A DNA stretch of 64,000 nt from Bacteroidota bacterium. GTDB lineage: Bacteria; Bacteroidota; Bacteroidia; Chitinophagales; Chitinophagaceae. The notes under the pieces are model-generated. The model saw only the letters and a program-made list of their open reading frames with translations, ran no database searches and was not told where the DNA came from. Positions 26,338 through 35,945 of this stretch are shown here, piece by piece. The DNA is taken from NCBI GenBank assembly GCA_018266555.1, contig JAFEAF010000002.1:28667-92666 (forward strand), read 5' to 3'. Position 1 is the stretch's first letter; every line of letters starts with the position of its first letter. Position numbers and translations under genes: made by a program.

Positions 26338-28554
26338 ATGAAAAAAACTTTTCTGGCAGCATTGCTGATCATAGTAACGTTTTTTACGATTGCGCAGCCT
26401 GTTAATTTTAATAAAGAAGAAAAAGCTTTTGAACAAGCAACTCTGCCGCAAGGCGAAATTCCCATTAACAGGTTGCAGTGGCTTCCCGATTCACATGATT
26501 TCTGGATCAATAATCAGGGAAGTATTTATTTATACAGTGCCGACGATCTCAATAATAAAAAACTCGTTTTAAGCAACGAACAGGTCAAAGCAACCGGCCT
26601 TGCTACCAGAACTGAATCTATTGCATGGAGTGTTGACCGGAAAAAAATATTAATCTATACCAATTCAAAAAGAGTGTGGCGTGGAAACACCCGGGGTGAT
26701 TATTGGTTTTTTGACCTTAGCACCGGCAAGGGCAAGCAACTAGGAAAGGGATTACCCTCTTCTTCATTAATGTTCGCTAAATTTTCTCCCGATAATAAAA
26801 ATGCAGCTTATGTAAGCAAACATAATTTATACGTAGAAGATTTAACATCCGGTAAAATTACCCAGCTTACTAAAGACGGAACTGACAGAATTATAAATGG
26901 AACATTTGATTGGGTATATGAAGAAGAGTTGAGCTGCCGTGATGGATTTCGATGGAGCCCGGATAGTAAAAGCATTGCATACTGGAGAGTGGATGCACGA
27001 ACTACTAAAAATTATTTAATGATCAATAATACCGATTCGCTGTATCCATTTACAGTACCGGTGGAATTTCCTGTTGCAGGGGAAAAACCATCTAATGTAA
27101 AAGTGGGTGTGATCTCTTTGGTAACAAAAAAAACAAACTGGCTGCAAATTCCCGGTGATCCGGAAAATAATTATTTACCCAGGATGGAATGGGCGGGAAA
27201 TAATAAAGAAATTATGGTGGTTCAGCTAAACCGCAAACAAAATGAAGCTGATCTTTATTTATGTAATACTGTCACCGGTAAAGCGGATAGAATCTATACT
27301 GATAAAGATGAAGCCTGGGTAGATGTGGTAAAACCATTCGGATGGGACGGCCCTTCATGGACATGGGTAGAAAATGGAAAATCGTTTTTATGGACCAGTG
27401 AAAAAGATGGCTGGATGCATATTTATAAAGTTTCAAGAGACGGGAAAACTGAAACTTTGCTTACAAAGGGAAATTTTGATGCCGACATGGTAGCTTATGA
27501 TGCTGCCGGAGAAAATATTTATTTCATGGGCAGCCCTTATGATGCTACACAAAAATATTTGTACAGAATCAACCTGAACAATACGGATACGGTACGGGTA
27601 ACTCCTGCAGTTTTTGATGGAACCAATTTTTATCGTTTATCTCCCGATGCGAAATTTGCTACACAAACAAACGGAAGCATTACCCGTAATTTCAATATTT
27701 GCCTTGTTACCTTGCCGGATCATAAAAAAGTTTATCCCGCTGAAGAAGACCAGTTCACGGCTCCGCGATTAGGATTTAAATTGGAAAAATTTAAAATCAA
27801 AACGACCGACGGAATAGAAATGGATGGGATTATGGCAAAGCCGGATAATTTTGATCCCACAAAAAAATATCCCGTTTATTTCTATGTGTATGGAGAGCCG
27901 GCAGCAACCACCGCCGACGATGTCCCCAATTTTGACAATTTTATTTCTCAGCTGATACCTGAAGGATATATTGGCATCACAATGGATAACCGGGGCACAC
28001 CGGCATACAAGGGAAGAGAATGGCGTAAATCTATTTACAGAAAAATTGGTGTGATCAATAGCCATGACCAGGCAATGGCGGCTAAGGAAATTTTGAAATG
28101 GCCGTTTATTGATACAGGCAGGGTGGCTGTGCACGGATGGAGCGGCGGGGGTGCTATGACATTAAATTTGTTATTCCGTTACCCGGAAATTTATAAAACC
28201 GGTATTGCAATAGCGGCAGTCACAGATCAGCATTTTTATGATAACATTTACACCGAACGCTATATGGGATTACCTCAGGAAAACGAAAAAGATTATGAAC
28301 AGGCTTCCCCTAACACATTTGCAAAAAATCTGCGTGGAAACCTGTTGTATATACATGGAACCGGAGATGATAATGTACATTATAAAAATGCAGAAGTGCT
28401 GATTAATGAATTAATAAAACACGGGAAAATGTTTCAACTCATGATATACCCTAACCGTACACATGGAATATTTGAAGGTGTGGGAACCAGCGAGCATTTA
28501 AACGATACATTCATAAAATTTTTGAGGGATCATTGTCCCCCTGGTGCACATTAA
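26338..28554 (+). CDS. Dipeptidyl-peptidase IV-type S9 family peptidase
   Basis: A 738-residue exported peptidase with signal peptide MKKTFLAALLIIVTFFTIAQ. The N-terminal beta-propeller contains the DPP-IV Glu-Glu substrate-recognition motif (FDWVYEEELS, about 200-209). The C-terminal alpha/beta hydrolase domain has the nucleophile elbow HGWSGGGAMTL (Ser about 602), Asp in GTGDDNVHY and His in NRTHGIF. It would release X-Pro dipeptides from peptides in the periplasm. The usual GWSYGG is GWSGGG here, as in part of the Bacteroidota group. Length is standard and the gene stands alone. Confidence 0.93.
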   Translation: MKKTFLAALLIIVTFFTIAQPVNFNKEEKAFEQATLPQGEIPINRLQWLPDSHDFWINNQGSIYLYSADDLNNKKLVLSNEQVKATGLATRTESIAWSVDRKKILIYTNSKRVWRGNTRGDYWFFDLSTGKGKQLGKGLPSSSLMFAKFSPDNKNAAYVSKHNLYVEDLTSGKITQLTKDGTDRIINGTFDWVYEEELSCRDGFRWSPDSKSIAYWRVDARTTKNYLMINNTDSLYPFTVPVEFPVAGEKPSNVKVGVISLVTKKTNWLQIPGDPENNYLPRMEWAGNNKEIMVVQLNRKQNEADLYLCNTVTGKADRIYTDKDEAWVDVVKPFGWDGPSWTWVENGKSFLWTSEKDGWMHIYKVSRDGKTETLLTKGNFDADMVAYDAAGENIYFMGSPYDATQKYLYRINLNNTDTVRVTPAVFDGTNFYRLSPDAKFATQTNGSITRNFNICLVTLPDHKKVYPAEEDQFTAPRLGFKLEKFKIKTTDGIEMDGIMAKPDNFDPTKKYPVYFYVYGEPAATTADDVPNFDNFISQLIPEGYIGITMDNRGTPAYKGREWRKSIYRKIGVINSHDQAMAAKEILKWPFIDTGRVAVHGWSGGGAMTLNLLFRYPEIYKTGIAIAAVTDQHFYDNIYTERYMGLPQENEKDYEQASPNTFAKNLRGNLLYIHGTGDDNVHYKNAEVLINELIKHGKMFQLMIYPNRTHGIFEGVGTSEHLNDTFIKFLRDHCPPGAH

Positions 28555-28741
28555 ACGATTACAATAAACATTTAAAATTCGGAAAACCGTATTGATGGCG
28601 TAGATATACGAAAAAGTGACAGGTACTTACCCTCGATTTCTTTAATCATACATCCCAACTGCTTGCAGCTTCAATTTCAGTAGTTTATTTTAGCTGAATC
28701 AGAACAACAGTTGTTTCAAGTAAATTTAAAAATCCATTTTT

Positions 28742-28996
28742 ATGAAAAAGCGTGTCCGTAGAACATTAAATTTTTTCGCATTTAACCTCTTGTTTTTTGC
28801 CCTGTACCTGAATTTTATTCACAAGGACAAAACACCTGATCAGGACTTAAGTACTCCACAAAGTGGTTCGGTTTATAACGGAACTGCTTCTGTTGACAAT
28901 CAGGTAAAATACATGGACAAAACTGTGACAAGCAACGGAGTTGCCGGTCAACAAGCAGTACCTGTAAAATCAGAAACAAATCATTCGCAGAACTAA
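28742..28996 (+). CDS. Small membrane-anchored hypothetical protein
   Basis: An 84-residue protein: basic N-terminus MKKRVRRTLNFFAFN, one hydrophobic helix (LLFFALYLNFI) acting as signal anchor, then a polar, low-complexity periplasmic tail rich in Asp, Ser, Thr and Gln. No domain is recognised. It is monocistronic with its own strong terminator, which supports it being a real gene. Confidence 0.6.
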   Translation: MKKRVRRTLNFFAFNLLFFALYLNFIHKDKTPDQDLSTPQSGSVYNGTASVDNQVKYMDKTVTSNGVAGQQAVPVKSETNHSQN

Positions 28997-29035
28997 GCTT
29001 ATTTCAATTAGTCATACAAACGATGGTTTGATAAA

Positions 29036-29064
29036 AAGCCCCGGTTCTCCGGGGCTTATTTTTT
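29036..29064 (+). terminator. Rho-independent terminator before polA
   Basis: AAGCCCCGG, loop TTCT, CCGGGGCTT, then ATTTTTT. It closes the transcript of the 84-residue protein gene 40 nt upstream and isolates polA. Confidence 0.87.
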
Positions 29065-29103
29065 ATTTGATCCGGCCCAAACTGAAATAATTAACTTAGT
29101 GGT

Positions 29104-31953
29104 ATGGCAAAAAAATTATTTCTGCTGGACGCTTTTGCGTTGATCTTCCGGGCATACTACGCTTTGATCCGCAATCCACGGTTGACTTCTAAAGGGAAAA
29201 ACACAAATGCACAATTTGGGTTCACTAATACTTTGGTGGACCTTATTAACAACCAGAAGCCCAGCCACATGGCAGTTTGCTTTGATACAGCTGCTCCTAC
29301 AGAGCGACATACCGATTTTGAACAATACAAAGCTAACCGGCAGGAAGCTCCTGAAGATATTTTAGCTGCAGTGCCTGATATAAAAAAACTTATTGCTGCT
29401 TTTAATATCCCATGCATCGAGAAGGATGGTTATGAAGCTGACGATGTAATTGGAACAATAAGTAAACAAGCTGCTAAAGCCGGGTATGAAGTATATATGG
29501 TAACACCCGATAAAGATTATGGACAATTAGTTTCTGACAAAATAAAAATTTATAAACCCGGTTACCAGGGTGGTGATGTTGAAATCATGGGACCAGAGCA
29601 GGTTTGTGCCAAATGGAATATCAAAAGAGTGGAACAGGTTATTGACATATTAGGGTTGATGGGAGATGCAGTGGATAATATTCCAGGTATAAGAGGAATC
29701 GGAGAAAAAACTGCTGCTAAATTATTAACAGAATATGACAATATAGAAAACGTTTTGGCTAACGCCGGTAACTTAAAAGGTGCCTTAGGTGAAAAAATTA
29801 AATCAGGCAAAGAAGATGCAATTCTCTCTAAAAAATTAGCAACGATTATTACTGATGTGCCTGTTGAATTTCATGAAAAAGATTTTGAATTAAAAGACTG
29901 GAATAAAGAAAAACTAAAAGAAGTATTTACAGATCTTGAATTCAAAACACTTGGCAAAAGAATTTTGGGAGAAGATTTTGCAATTGCCAGCTCTGCTGCC
30001 AAAACCGTTGTTGATAAAAAAATACCACAGGGTGTCCAAACTGATCTTTTTGGGAATATCATATCACCAGAGCCGGCCAGACCAGAACCCGATATTTCAC
30101 CTGAATCTGAAAATGACGATGGGTTATTTGCGGATAAAAACATTCACAACACAGCACACAAATACGAAGCAGTAAATTCTGACACTGCTATTAAAAAATT
30201 GGTAGCGGAATTAAAGAAGCATGATGAGATCTGTTTTGATACCGAAACTACAGGGATTGATGCTAATACTGCGGAACTAGTTGGAATGAGTTTTTCTGTA
30301 AAGCCGGGGGAAGCATATTATGTTCCATGCCCCGCAGATCAAAAAAAAACCAGGGAAATTCTTGAGCAGTTCAGTTTGTTATTTAATGATAAAAACAAAA
30401 TTTGGATTGGCCAGAATATTAAATATGATTTACTGGTTTTGAAGTGGTATGATGTTGAAATAAAAGGGCCTCTGTTTGACACTATGCTGGCACATTATGT
30501 AATCGAACCCGACGGTAAAAGAGGAATGGATCTGCTCAGCACAAAATACCTGCATTATGAGCCGGTGCATATTGAAGAGCTTATTGGGAAAAAAGGAAAG
30601 ACCCAGGGTAATATGCGGGATGTGGAATTGGAAAAAATAAGAGATTATGCTGCCGAAGATGCAGATATCACCCTACAATTAAAAAATATTTTTCTTCCCA
30701 AGCTCAGGGAAAAAGAAGTGGAAAAAGTTTTTTATGAAGTGGAAAACCCGCTGGTAAAAGTATTGGCAAATATGGAATTTGAGGGTGTAAAAATTGATGA
30801 AGAATTTTTAAATGACTATTCCAAAGAGCTGGAACGTGAAGCAAAAAAATGTGAGGAAGCTGTGTACAAGGAAGCCGGTGTCCGGTTCAATCTTGCTTCA
30901 CCCAAACAATTAGGAGAAGTTTTATTTGAAAAATTAAAGCTTGATCCGAAAGCGAAAAAAACAAAAACAGGTCAATATGCAACAGGCGAAGATGTTTTAT
31001 TAAAATTAGCACAACAAAATAAAATTGTTGACGACATTCTTGCCTTCCGGGAATACACAAAACTAAAATCAACTTATGTGGATGCGTTACCACTGATGAT
31101 CAACCCTAAAACAGGCAGGGTGCATACTACCTACGGGCAGGCGGTTGCAGTAACAGGGCGACTTGCCAGCAACAACCCCAATCTTCAAAATATTCCGATA
31201 CGATCTGATAGGGGCAAAGAAATCCGGAAAGCTTTTATACCAAGAGATAAAAAACATTTATTAATAAGCGCCGATTATTCTCAAATTGAGCTTCGTATTG
31301 TAGCGGCAATAAGCGGCGATAAAAACATGTGTGATTCCTTTCTCGCCAATAAGGATATTCATACGGCCACCGCTGCCAAAGTGTATAATGTAGAAGAAAA
31401 AAATGTAACAAAAGAAATGCGGTATAAAGCCAAGAGTGTAAACTTCGGAATCATTTACGGACAGGGCGCTTTTGGGCTTGCAGATAATTTGGGTATTTCA
31501 AGAACAGAAGCAAAACAGATTATCGATAATTATAAACAACAATTTTCCGGCATCCAGAGATATATGGACGATACCATCAATTACGCAAGAGAGCATGGAT
31601 ATGTGCAAACATTAATGGGAAGAAAGCGATGGCTGCGTGATATTAATTCAGCCAATTTTACCGTACGGGGTTTTGCACAAAGAAATGCCATTAACTCTCC
31701 TATCCAGGGTACAGCTGCAGATATGATAAAACTGGCCATGATAAAAATTCACAACGCTTTTATTAAATATAAATTTGAATCGAAAATGATCCTGCAAGTG
31801 CATGATGAGCTGGTATTTGATGCATTAAAAGATGAAGCTGATGCTATCAGGCCTGTTATTATTGATTGCATGCAAACGGCTATGTTGCTGCCCAATAAAG
31901 TTCCTGTTGTTGCAGAAATCGGGATAGGTAAAAACTGGTTGGAGGCCCATTGA
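29104..31953 (+). CDS. polA: DNA polymerase I
   Basis: Gap-filling and Okazaki-fragment-processing polymerase with 949 residues and three domains. The 5'-3' exonuclease (1-290) includes FLLDAFALIFRAYYAL, DGYEADDVIGTI and GIRGIGEKTAAKLL. The 3'-5' exonuclease (about 365-540) keeps its catalytic residues: FDTETTG near 378, NIKYDLLVL and YAAEDADITL, so proofreading should be active. The family A polymerase has motif A SADYSQIELR (about 720), motif B RYKAKSVNFGIIYG and motif C LQVHDELVFD (about 897). Slightly longer than the E. coli enzyme. No close neighbours. Confidence 0.98.
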   Translation: MAKKLFLLDAFALIFRAYYALIRNPRLTSKGKNTNAQFGFTNTLVDLINNQKPSHMAVCFDTAAPTERHTDFEQYKANRQEAPEDILAAVPDIKKLIAAFNIPCIEKDGYEADDVIGTISKQAAKAGYEVYMVTPDKDYGQLVSDKIKIYKPGYQGGDVEIMGPEQVCAKWNIKRVEQVIDILGLMGDAVDNIPGIRGIGEKTAAKLLTEYDNIENVLANAGNLKGALGEKIKSGKEDAILSKKLATIITDVPVEFHEKDFELKDWNKEKLKEVFTDLEFKTLGKRILGEDFAIASSAAKTVVDKKIPQGVQTDLFGNIISPEPARPEPDISPESENDDGLFADKNIHNTAHKYEAVNSDTAIKKLVAELKKHDEICFDTETTGIDANTAELVGMSFSVKPGEAYYVPCPADQKKTREILEQFSLLFNDKNKIWIGQNIKYDLLVLKWYDVEIKGPLFDTMLAHYVIEPDGKRGMDLLSTKYLHYEPVHIEELIGKKGKTQGNMRDVELEKIRDYAAEDADITLQLKNIFLPKLREKEVEKVFYEVENPLVKVLANMEFEGVKIDEEFLNDYSKELEREAKKCEEAVYKEAGVRFNLASPKQLGEVLFEKLKLDPKAKKTKTGQYATGEDVLLKLAQQNKIVDDILAFREYTKLKSTYVDALPLMINPKTGRVHTTYGQAVAVTGRLASNNPNLQNIPIRSDRGKEIRKAFIPRDKKHLLISADYSQIELRIVAAISGDKNMCDSFLANKDIHTATAAKVYNVEEKNVTKEMRYKAKSVNFGIIYGQGAFGLADNLGISRTEAKQIIDNYKQQFSGIQRYMDDTINYAREHGYVQTLMGRKRWLRDINSANFTVRGFAQRNAINSPIQGTAADMIKLAMIKIHNAFIKYKFESKMILQVHDELVFDALKDEADAIRPVIIDCMQTAMLLPNKVPVVAEIGIGKNWLEAH

Positions 31954-32268
31954 TTATTTAAATTTTGGGGATTATTATTTGTTTCATTTGAATTTGGTAA
32001 ACATCATGTCAAATGTAGCAGCGGTATTGTCTTAATTTCGGAATTATGTGTTGTTTAATTCATCTTATACTCACGAAACGCTGTTTATGGCCCATAACAT
32101 AATCTAAAAAGCCAAAGAGCCTCTGTGGGTCATGCTATGTTTCCTCAAACCCCCTTTATTGTTTTCAAATATGATTTCTTAAAGTAAATATATAATGACA
32201 CGATAAACTTTTACAATCAGCAAAACAAGTATGAAACAACGGAATATTCAATTCAACAAAGAATTGAC
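31954..32268. other. Gene-free stretch downstream of polA
   Basis: AT-rich and open to no convincing frame on either strand; no hairpin with T-tract follows polA. Nothing identifiable. Confidence 0.5.
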
Positions 32269-32300
32269 TTGCCACATGAAGTACTTATGATTTAATTTTG
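32269..32300 (+). promoter_or_regulatory. Candidate promoter of the phytase-like lipoprotein gene
   Basis: TTG at 32269-32271, a 21-nt spacer and TAATTTTG at 32293-32300 fit the Bacteroidota pattern, 22 nt before the ATG. Confidence 0.5.
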
Positions 32301-32322
32301 ATTTCAAAATAATATTAAAACA

Positions 32323-33483
32323 ATGTTATTCGTTTTTCATACCATCAGAAAATCGTATTTACATTTCTTTTCCCCTATACTTATTTTATTTCTTAGCGGA
32401 TGTATCTCCTGTCGAAAAGTCCAAAAGAGGGTCAGCAGCCTTGAGATGAAGTTTCTAAATCAGTATGTCATCCCCTATAATTTTTCATTTGACAATACAA
32501 CAGTGGGTGGGCTTTCAGGAATTGATTATGATTCCACAAGCGAAGTGTATTATTCTATTTCTGATGATCGCTCTGCTATCAACCCTGCCCGGTTTTATAC
32601 ATTTAAAATGAATATCAAAAACAATAAAATAGATACAGTTGTTTTTCTGCAAAAAACATTTTTGAAAAATCCATCGGGCAATAATTTCCCTTCAGCAACA
32701 GCTACTACAGCTACGATTGATCCCGAAGCATTAAGACGATACGGCAATAATTTCTTCTGGAGTTCCGAGGGAGAAAGAATTGTAAACAACAACGACACCA
32801 TTTTACTGAATCCTGAAATTTATATTTCTGATGTGCAGGGAAATTACCTCGATACACTTCGGTTACCTGGCCAGGTAAAAGTAAGTGCCGGTCAAACGGG
32901 TATTCGTCAAAACGGCGCTTTCGAAGGGTTGGCCTTTTCCCCTGATGGAAAATTTTTGTTTGTCAGTGTAGAAGAACCGTTGCTGCAGGATGGCCCTCGT
33001 GCAGGACTTGGTGATTCCGCGGGTGTAATAAGGATTATCAAGTATGATTTGCAAACAAAAAAACCAGTGGCCCAGTATGCTTACACTATTGATCCCGTTG
33101 TGTATCCTGTTCAGCCAGCATCAGGATTCAGGGTAAATGGCATTTCGGATATCATGTGTATAGGCAATAATAAACTTTTGGTAATCGAACGCTCCTTTTC
33201 CACAGGCAGGCTTTCTTGCAGTATCAGGGTTTATGAAACAGATCTGTCCACAGCAGATGATATCAGCTCTTTTTCATCCTTACAGGGAAAAAATTATAAA
33301 CCGGCTGTAAAGAAACAACTATTGAATATGGACAATCTTGGAATTTATATTGATAATATTGAAGGCGTTACATACGGCCCGGAATTAACCAATGGCAACC
33401 GGTCGCTCATCTTTATTGCTGACAATAATTTTAATGCTTATGAGAAAACGCAACTGCTACTATTTGAATTAAGCGGCAAATGA
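32323..33483 (+). CDS. Phytase-like/esterase-like activity domain lipoprotein
   Basis: A 386-residue exported protein. A hydrophobic N-terminus ends in a lipobox-like FLSGCISC, so it is probably a lipoprotein. The mature part shows the Phytase-like (esterase-like activity of phytase) pattern: VGGLSGIDYDSTSEVYYSIS DDRS (split motif, about 60-85), IDPEALRRYG, WSSEGER, GAFEGLAFSPDGKFL and NIEGVTYGPEL, spaced as blades of a beta-propeller. These conserved acidic residues resemble metal sites. The substrate in bacteria is not established. Monocistronic. Confidence 0.83.
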   Translation: MLFVFHTIRKSYLHFFSPILILFLSGCISCRKVQKRVSSLEMKFLNQYVIPYNFSFDNTTVGGLSGIDYDSTSEVYYSISDDRSAINPARFYTFKMNIKNNKIDTVVFLQKTFLKNPSGNNFPSATATTATIDPEALRRYGNNFFWSSEGERIVNNNDTILLNPEIYISDVQGNYLDTLRLPGQVKVSAGQTGIRQNGAFEGLAFSPDGKFLFVSVEEPLLQDGPRAGLGDSAGVIRIIKYDLQTKKPVAQYAYTIDPVVYPVQPASGFRVNGISDIMCIGNNKLLVIERSFSTGRLSCSIRVYETDLSTADDISSFSSLQGKNYKPAVKKQLLNMDNLGIYIDNIEGVTYGPELTNGNRSLIFIADNNFNAYEKTQLLLFELSGK

Positions 33484-33508
33484 TGAAATAATTTTTTTAA
33501 AAACCAGT

Positions 33509-33988
33509 TTATTCAATCGGCTCCCACAACTCCACTTTGTTTCCCTCAAGATCAATGATGTGAACAAATTTGCCATAATCATAAGTTTCAATGTTGTCCA
33601 CAATAGAGACACCTTCTTTTTTAAGTTCATCAACAAGTTTTTCTAAATTCTCTACCCGGTAATTGATCATGAAGTCCTTTGTAGAAGGTGCAAAGTATTT
33701 TGTCGTTTCAGGGAATGGGCTCCATTGTGTCTGCCCTTTCTTTGTACTGTCTGCATCTTCACGCCATTCAAAAGTGGCTCCATAATCGTTTGTGTTGAGG
33801 CCAAGATGTTTTTGGTACCACTCTTTCATTTTGCCGGGATCTTTGCATTTAAAAAAAATGCCCCCGATGCCTGTTACTTTTTTCATGGTTGTCGTTTTTG
33901 CAATTTGATTTGTTGTTAATGTTTTAAAAGCGAAGCCCGATAGAAAAGATGCCACTATCGCTAAAGATATCCATATAATCTTTTTCAT
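33509..33988 (-). CDS. Exported VOC/glyoxalase-fold protein
   Basis: A 159-residue protein with an N-terminal membrane segment (KKIIWISLAIVASFLSGFAF) followed by a single glyoxalase/bleomycin-resistance-type VOC domain: GIGGIFFKCKDPGKMKEWYQ, ATFEWRED, FMINYRVENLEKLVDELKKE and FVHIIDLEGNKVELWEP. The end strand ELWEP supplies the usual metal-ligand Glu. A signal/anchor on this domain is uncommon and suggests a periplasmic location. Reaction unknown. Confidence 0.82.
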   Translation of the reverse strand: MKKIIWISLAIVASFLSGFAFKTLTTNQIAKTTTMKKVTGIGGIFFKCKDPGKMKEWYQKHLGLNTNDYGATFEWREDADSTKKGQTQWSPFPETTKYFAPSTKDFMINYRVENLEKLVDELKKEGVSIVDNIETYDYGKFVHIIDLEGNKVELWEPIE

Positions 33989-34137
33989 TTTGAAGGACGT
34001 TTACGAATGATTCCCTTTGAAGTGAGTACGTTAATATACAAATTTATTTCCCGCAATAATGTAAATCATTCTAATTACGGCTTTTTAAGTAGTTCTGATC
34101 AAAAAAATTTCAATCCGGCATTTTTCATTTGACCGGG

Positions 34138-34908
34138 CTACAAATGTTGTTTTGCCCAAATAATAATTAATTCATTCCGGTCGGAGTTCCAGGCTTTTTT
34201 ATAGAGTTCACGCACTACGTCCAGCCACTTTTGTTTACGGTTATTTTTATCACCCACATCTTCATTGCCGCCGGCGGCTTTGTAATCCTCACGGTTGGTA
34301 CTGGAAATTCTTCCATACTGGCCTGTCTGTGGTTTTAAATCATCATTGGTAATACGCAGGTAAAAATCGAGCTGCTCTGGCGTGCAGGTTTTGTCTGCGG
34401 GCCACATCGTGCTGTCTTTAATATAAACGGTCACTCCGTCCTTAAAGACATAAGGCTCATAAAAATCTTTGGTGTACTGATCTTCATATACTACTCCCTT
34501 CACCGGAAACTGTGCATTAGACTGGTTATTGATCCAGTTCAGCAATTTGTAAGTATAAGAAGTGTCCATGCTGTGCTTCACCTGCCAGCAGGCAGTGGCC
34601 ACCCATCTTGCCAGTTTTTCGGACGAAGGATTCAATAAGAATACTTTCCCGGTCTTGGGTTTTTGTAAATACTTGTCGACGCCTGTACGATATTCATACA
34701 GTGTGACAGGAAAACCTTCCCATCCGGGAATAGTATCGGTAGTGTACAGCGGGTTCTGCACCATGTAAGCATGGCTCAGGATTACTTTTGCCTTTTCAAT
34801 CAAAGCAGGAAAATCTTTTTTAAAATATTTTCTGGGTATCCTTTTTTTCTGGCCGTATGTTATCAATGAATACAGGGTGAGCAAGAAAAAAATACTAACA
34901 CATCGCAT
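34138..34908 (-). CDS. Exported protein of unknown function
   Basis: A 256-residue protein with a signal peptide (MRCVSIFFLLTLYSLITYGQ). The mature part is strongly basic near its start (KKRIPRKYFKKDFPALIEKA), has many aromatic residues, and shows no catalytic motif I recognise. It has internal phrases such as IPGWEGFPVTLYEYRTGVDK and LIIIWAKQHL at the C-terminus. Neighbours (a VOC protein 150 bp downstream, nitrilase divergently upstream) do not suggest a role. Confidence 0.65.
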   Translation of the reverse strand: MRCVSIFFLLTLYSLITYGQKKRIPRKYFKKDFPALIEKAKVILSHAYMVQNPLYTTDTIPGWEGFPVTLYEYRTGVDKYLQKPKTGKVFLLNPSSEKLARWVATACWQVKHSMDTSYTYKLLNWINNQSNAQFPVKGVVYEDQYTKDFYEPYVFKDGVTVYIKDSTMWPADKTCTPEQLDFYLRITNDDLKPQTGQYGRISSTNREDYKAAGGNEDVGDKNNRKQKWLDVVRELYKKAWNSDRNELIIIWAKQHL

Positions 34909-35126
34909 AAGCGGTTGTTTACGATATATAATTTTGAATAGTTGCTTTCAGCAGTCAAAGCTACCGGAATGAGGGCATTCAGTGCTAAACTCATCAGATA
35001 TTTTATAGCAACGAAGTAAAATTGTTTTTAAGTAATGAAATTAGTTTTCTAAGGGCTCTGTATTCACTTTTTATTGTTTTAACATCAACACCCAAACATC
35101 TCAAATGTATATTTTCAAACTCCCCC

Positions 35127-35134
35127 TAATTTTG
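35127..35134 (+). promoter_or_regulatory. Candidate -7 element abutting the nitrilase start
   Basis: TAATTTTG ends only 4 nt before the ATG at 35139. If used, the transcript would be nearly leaderless. No good -33 element is visible. Confidence 0.35.
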
Positions 35135-35138
35135 CATT

Positions 35139-35945
35139 ATGTCCACACTTGCCATTACCACTATTCAATCCAACCTTCATTGGGAAAATAAGGCGGCTAA
35201 CCTCGCCCTGTTTGAAAAAAAAATCCGTTCCATACAGGAAAATATGGAAATAGTGGTGCTGCCGGAAATGTTCAGCACCGGCTTCAGCATGAGCCCACAA
35301 TTGCTGGCAGAAACAATGAAGGGAGAAACCGTACAATGGATGAAAGACACAGCAGCAGAAAATAATATTATTCTTACCGGCAGTGTGATCATTGAAGAGA
35401 ACGACAATTATTTTAACCGGTTGATATGGATGTTACCCAATGGTCAGTACGGCTATTATGACAAACGGCATCGGTTTGCTTATGCTGGAGAAGATGAAAA
35501 ATATACAGCAGGCACTAAACGCCTGATCGCTTCGGTGAAAGGATGGAAAATAAATGTACAGGTATGTTATGATTTAAGATTTCCTGTCTGGAGCCGACAG
35601 GCTTCTCTTCTCCCTGAAGAAGGCCAGACGGGTCCCGAATATGATGTGCTCATCTACGTAGCCAACTGGCCCGAACAAAGAAGCATTGCCTGGAAAACGT
35701 TGTTGGTGGCAAGGGCTATCGAAAACCAATGTTACGTAGTAGGGGTGAACCGGGTGGGTAATGACGGGCATAATATTTATCACAGCGGTGACAGTATGAT
35801 TGTGGATCCGCTCGGGGAAATTTTATATCACTGCAATGACGAAGAAGATATTTTCACCATTGCATTGGATAAAACACACTTGGAAAATGTCCGGGAAAAA
35901 TTTCCTTTCTGGAAAGATGCTGATAGGTTTACTATTGACCAGTAA
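35139..35945 (+). CDS. Nitrilase-superfamily amidase (omega-amidase/YafV-like)
   Basis: A 268-residue carbon-nitrogen hydrolase. The catalytic triad is in place: Glu in VVLPEMFSTGF (about 44), Lys in YYDKRHRFAYAGED (about 110), and Cys in VQVCYDLRFPVWSR (about 144). The FSTGFSM and RFPVWSR phrases are typical of the omega-amidase branch, which removes ammonia from alpha-ketoglutaramate or alpha-ketosuccinamate in methionine-salvage-linked transamination. It converges on the S41 peptidase gene and overlaps its 3' end by 14 bp. Confidence 0.9.
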   Translation: MSTLAITTIQSNLHWENKAANLALFEKKIRSIQENMEIVVLPEMFSTGFSMSPQLLAETMKGETVQWMKDTAAENNIILTGSVIIEENDNYFNRLIWMLPNGQYGYYDKRHRFAYAGEDEKYTAGTKRLIASVKGWKINVQVCYDLRFPVWSRQASLLPEEGQTGPEYDVLIYVANWPEQRSIAWKTLLVARAIENQCYVVGVNRVGNDGHNIYHSGDSMIVDPLGEILYHCNDEEDIFTIALDKTHLENVREKFPFWKDADRFTIDQ

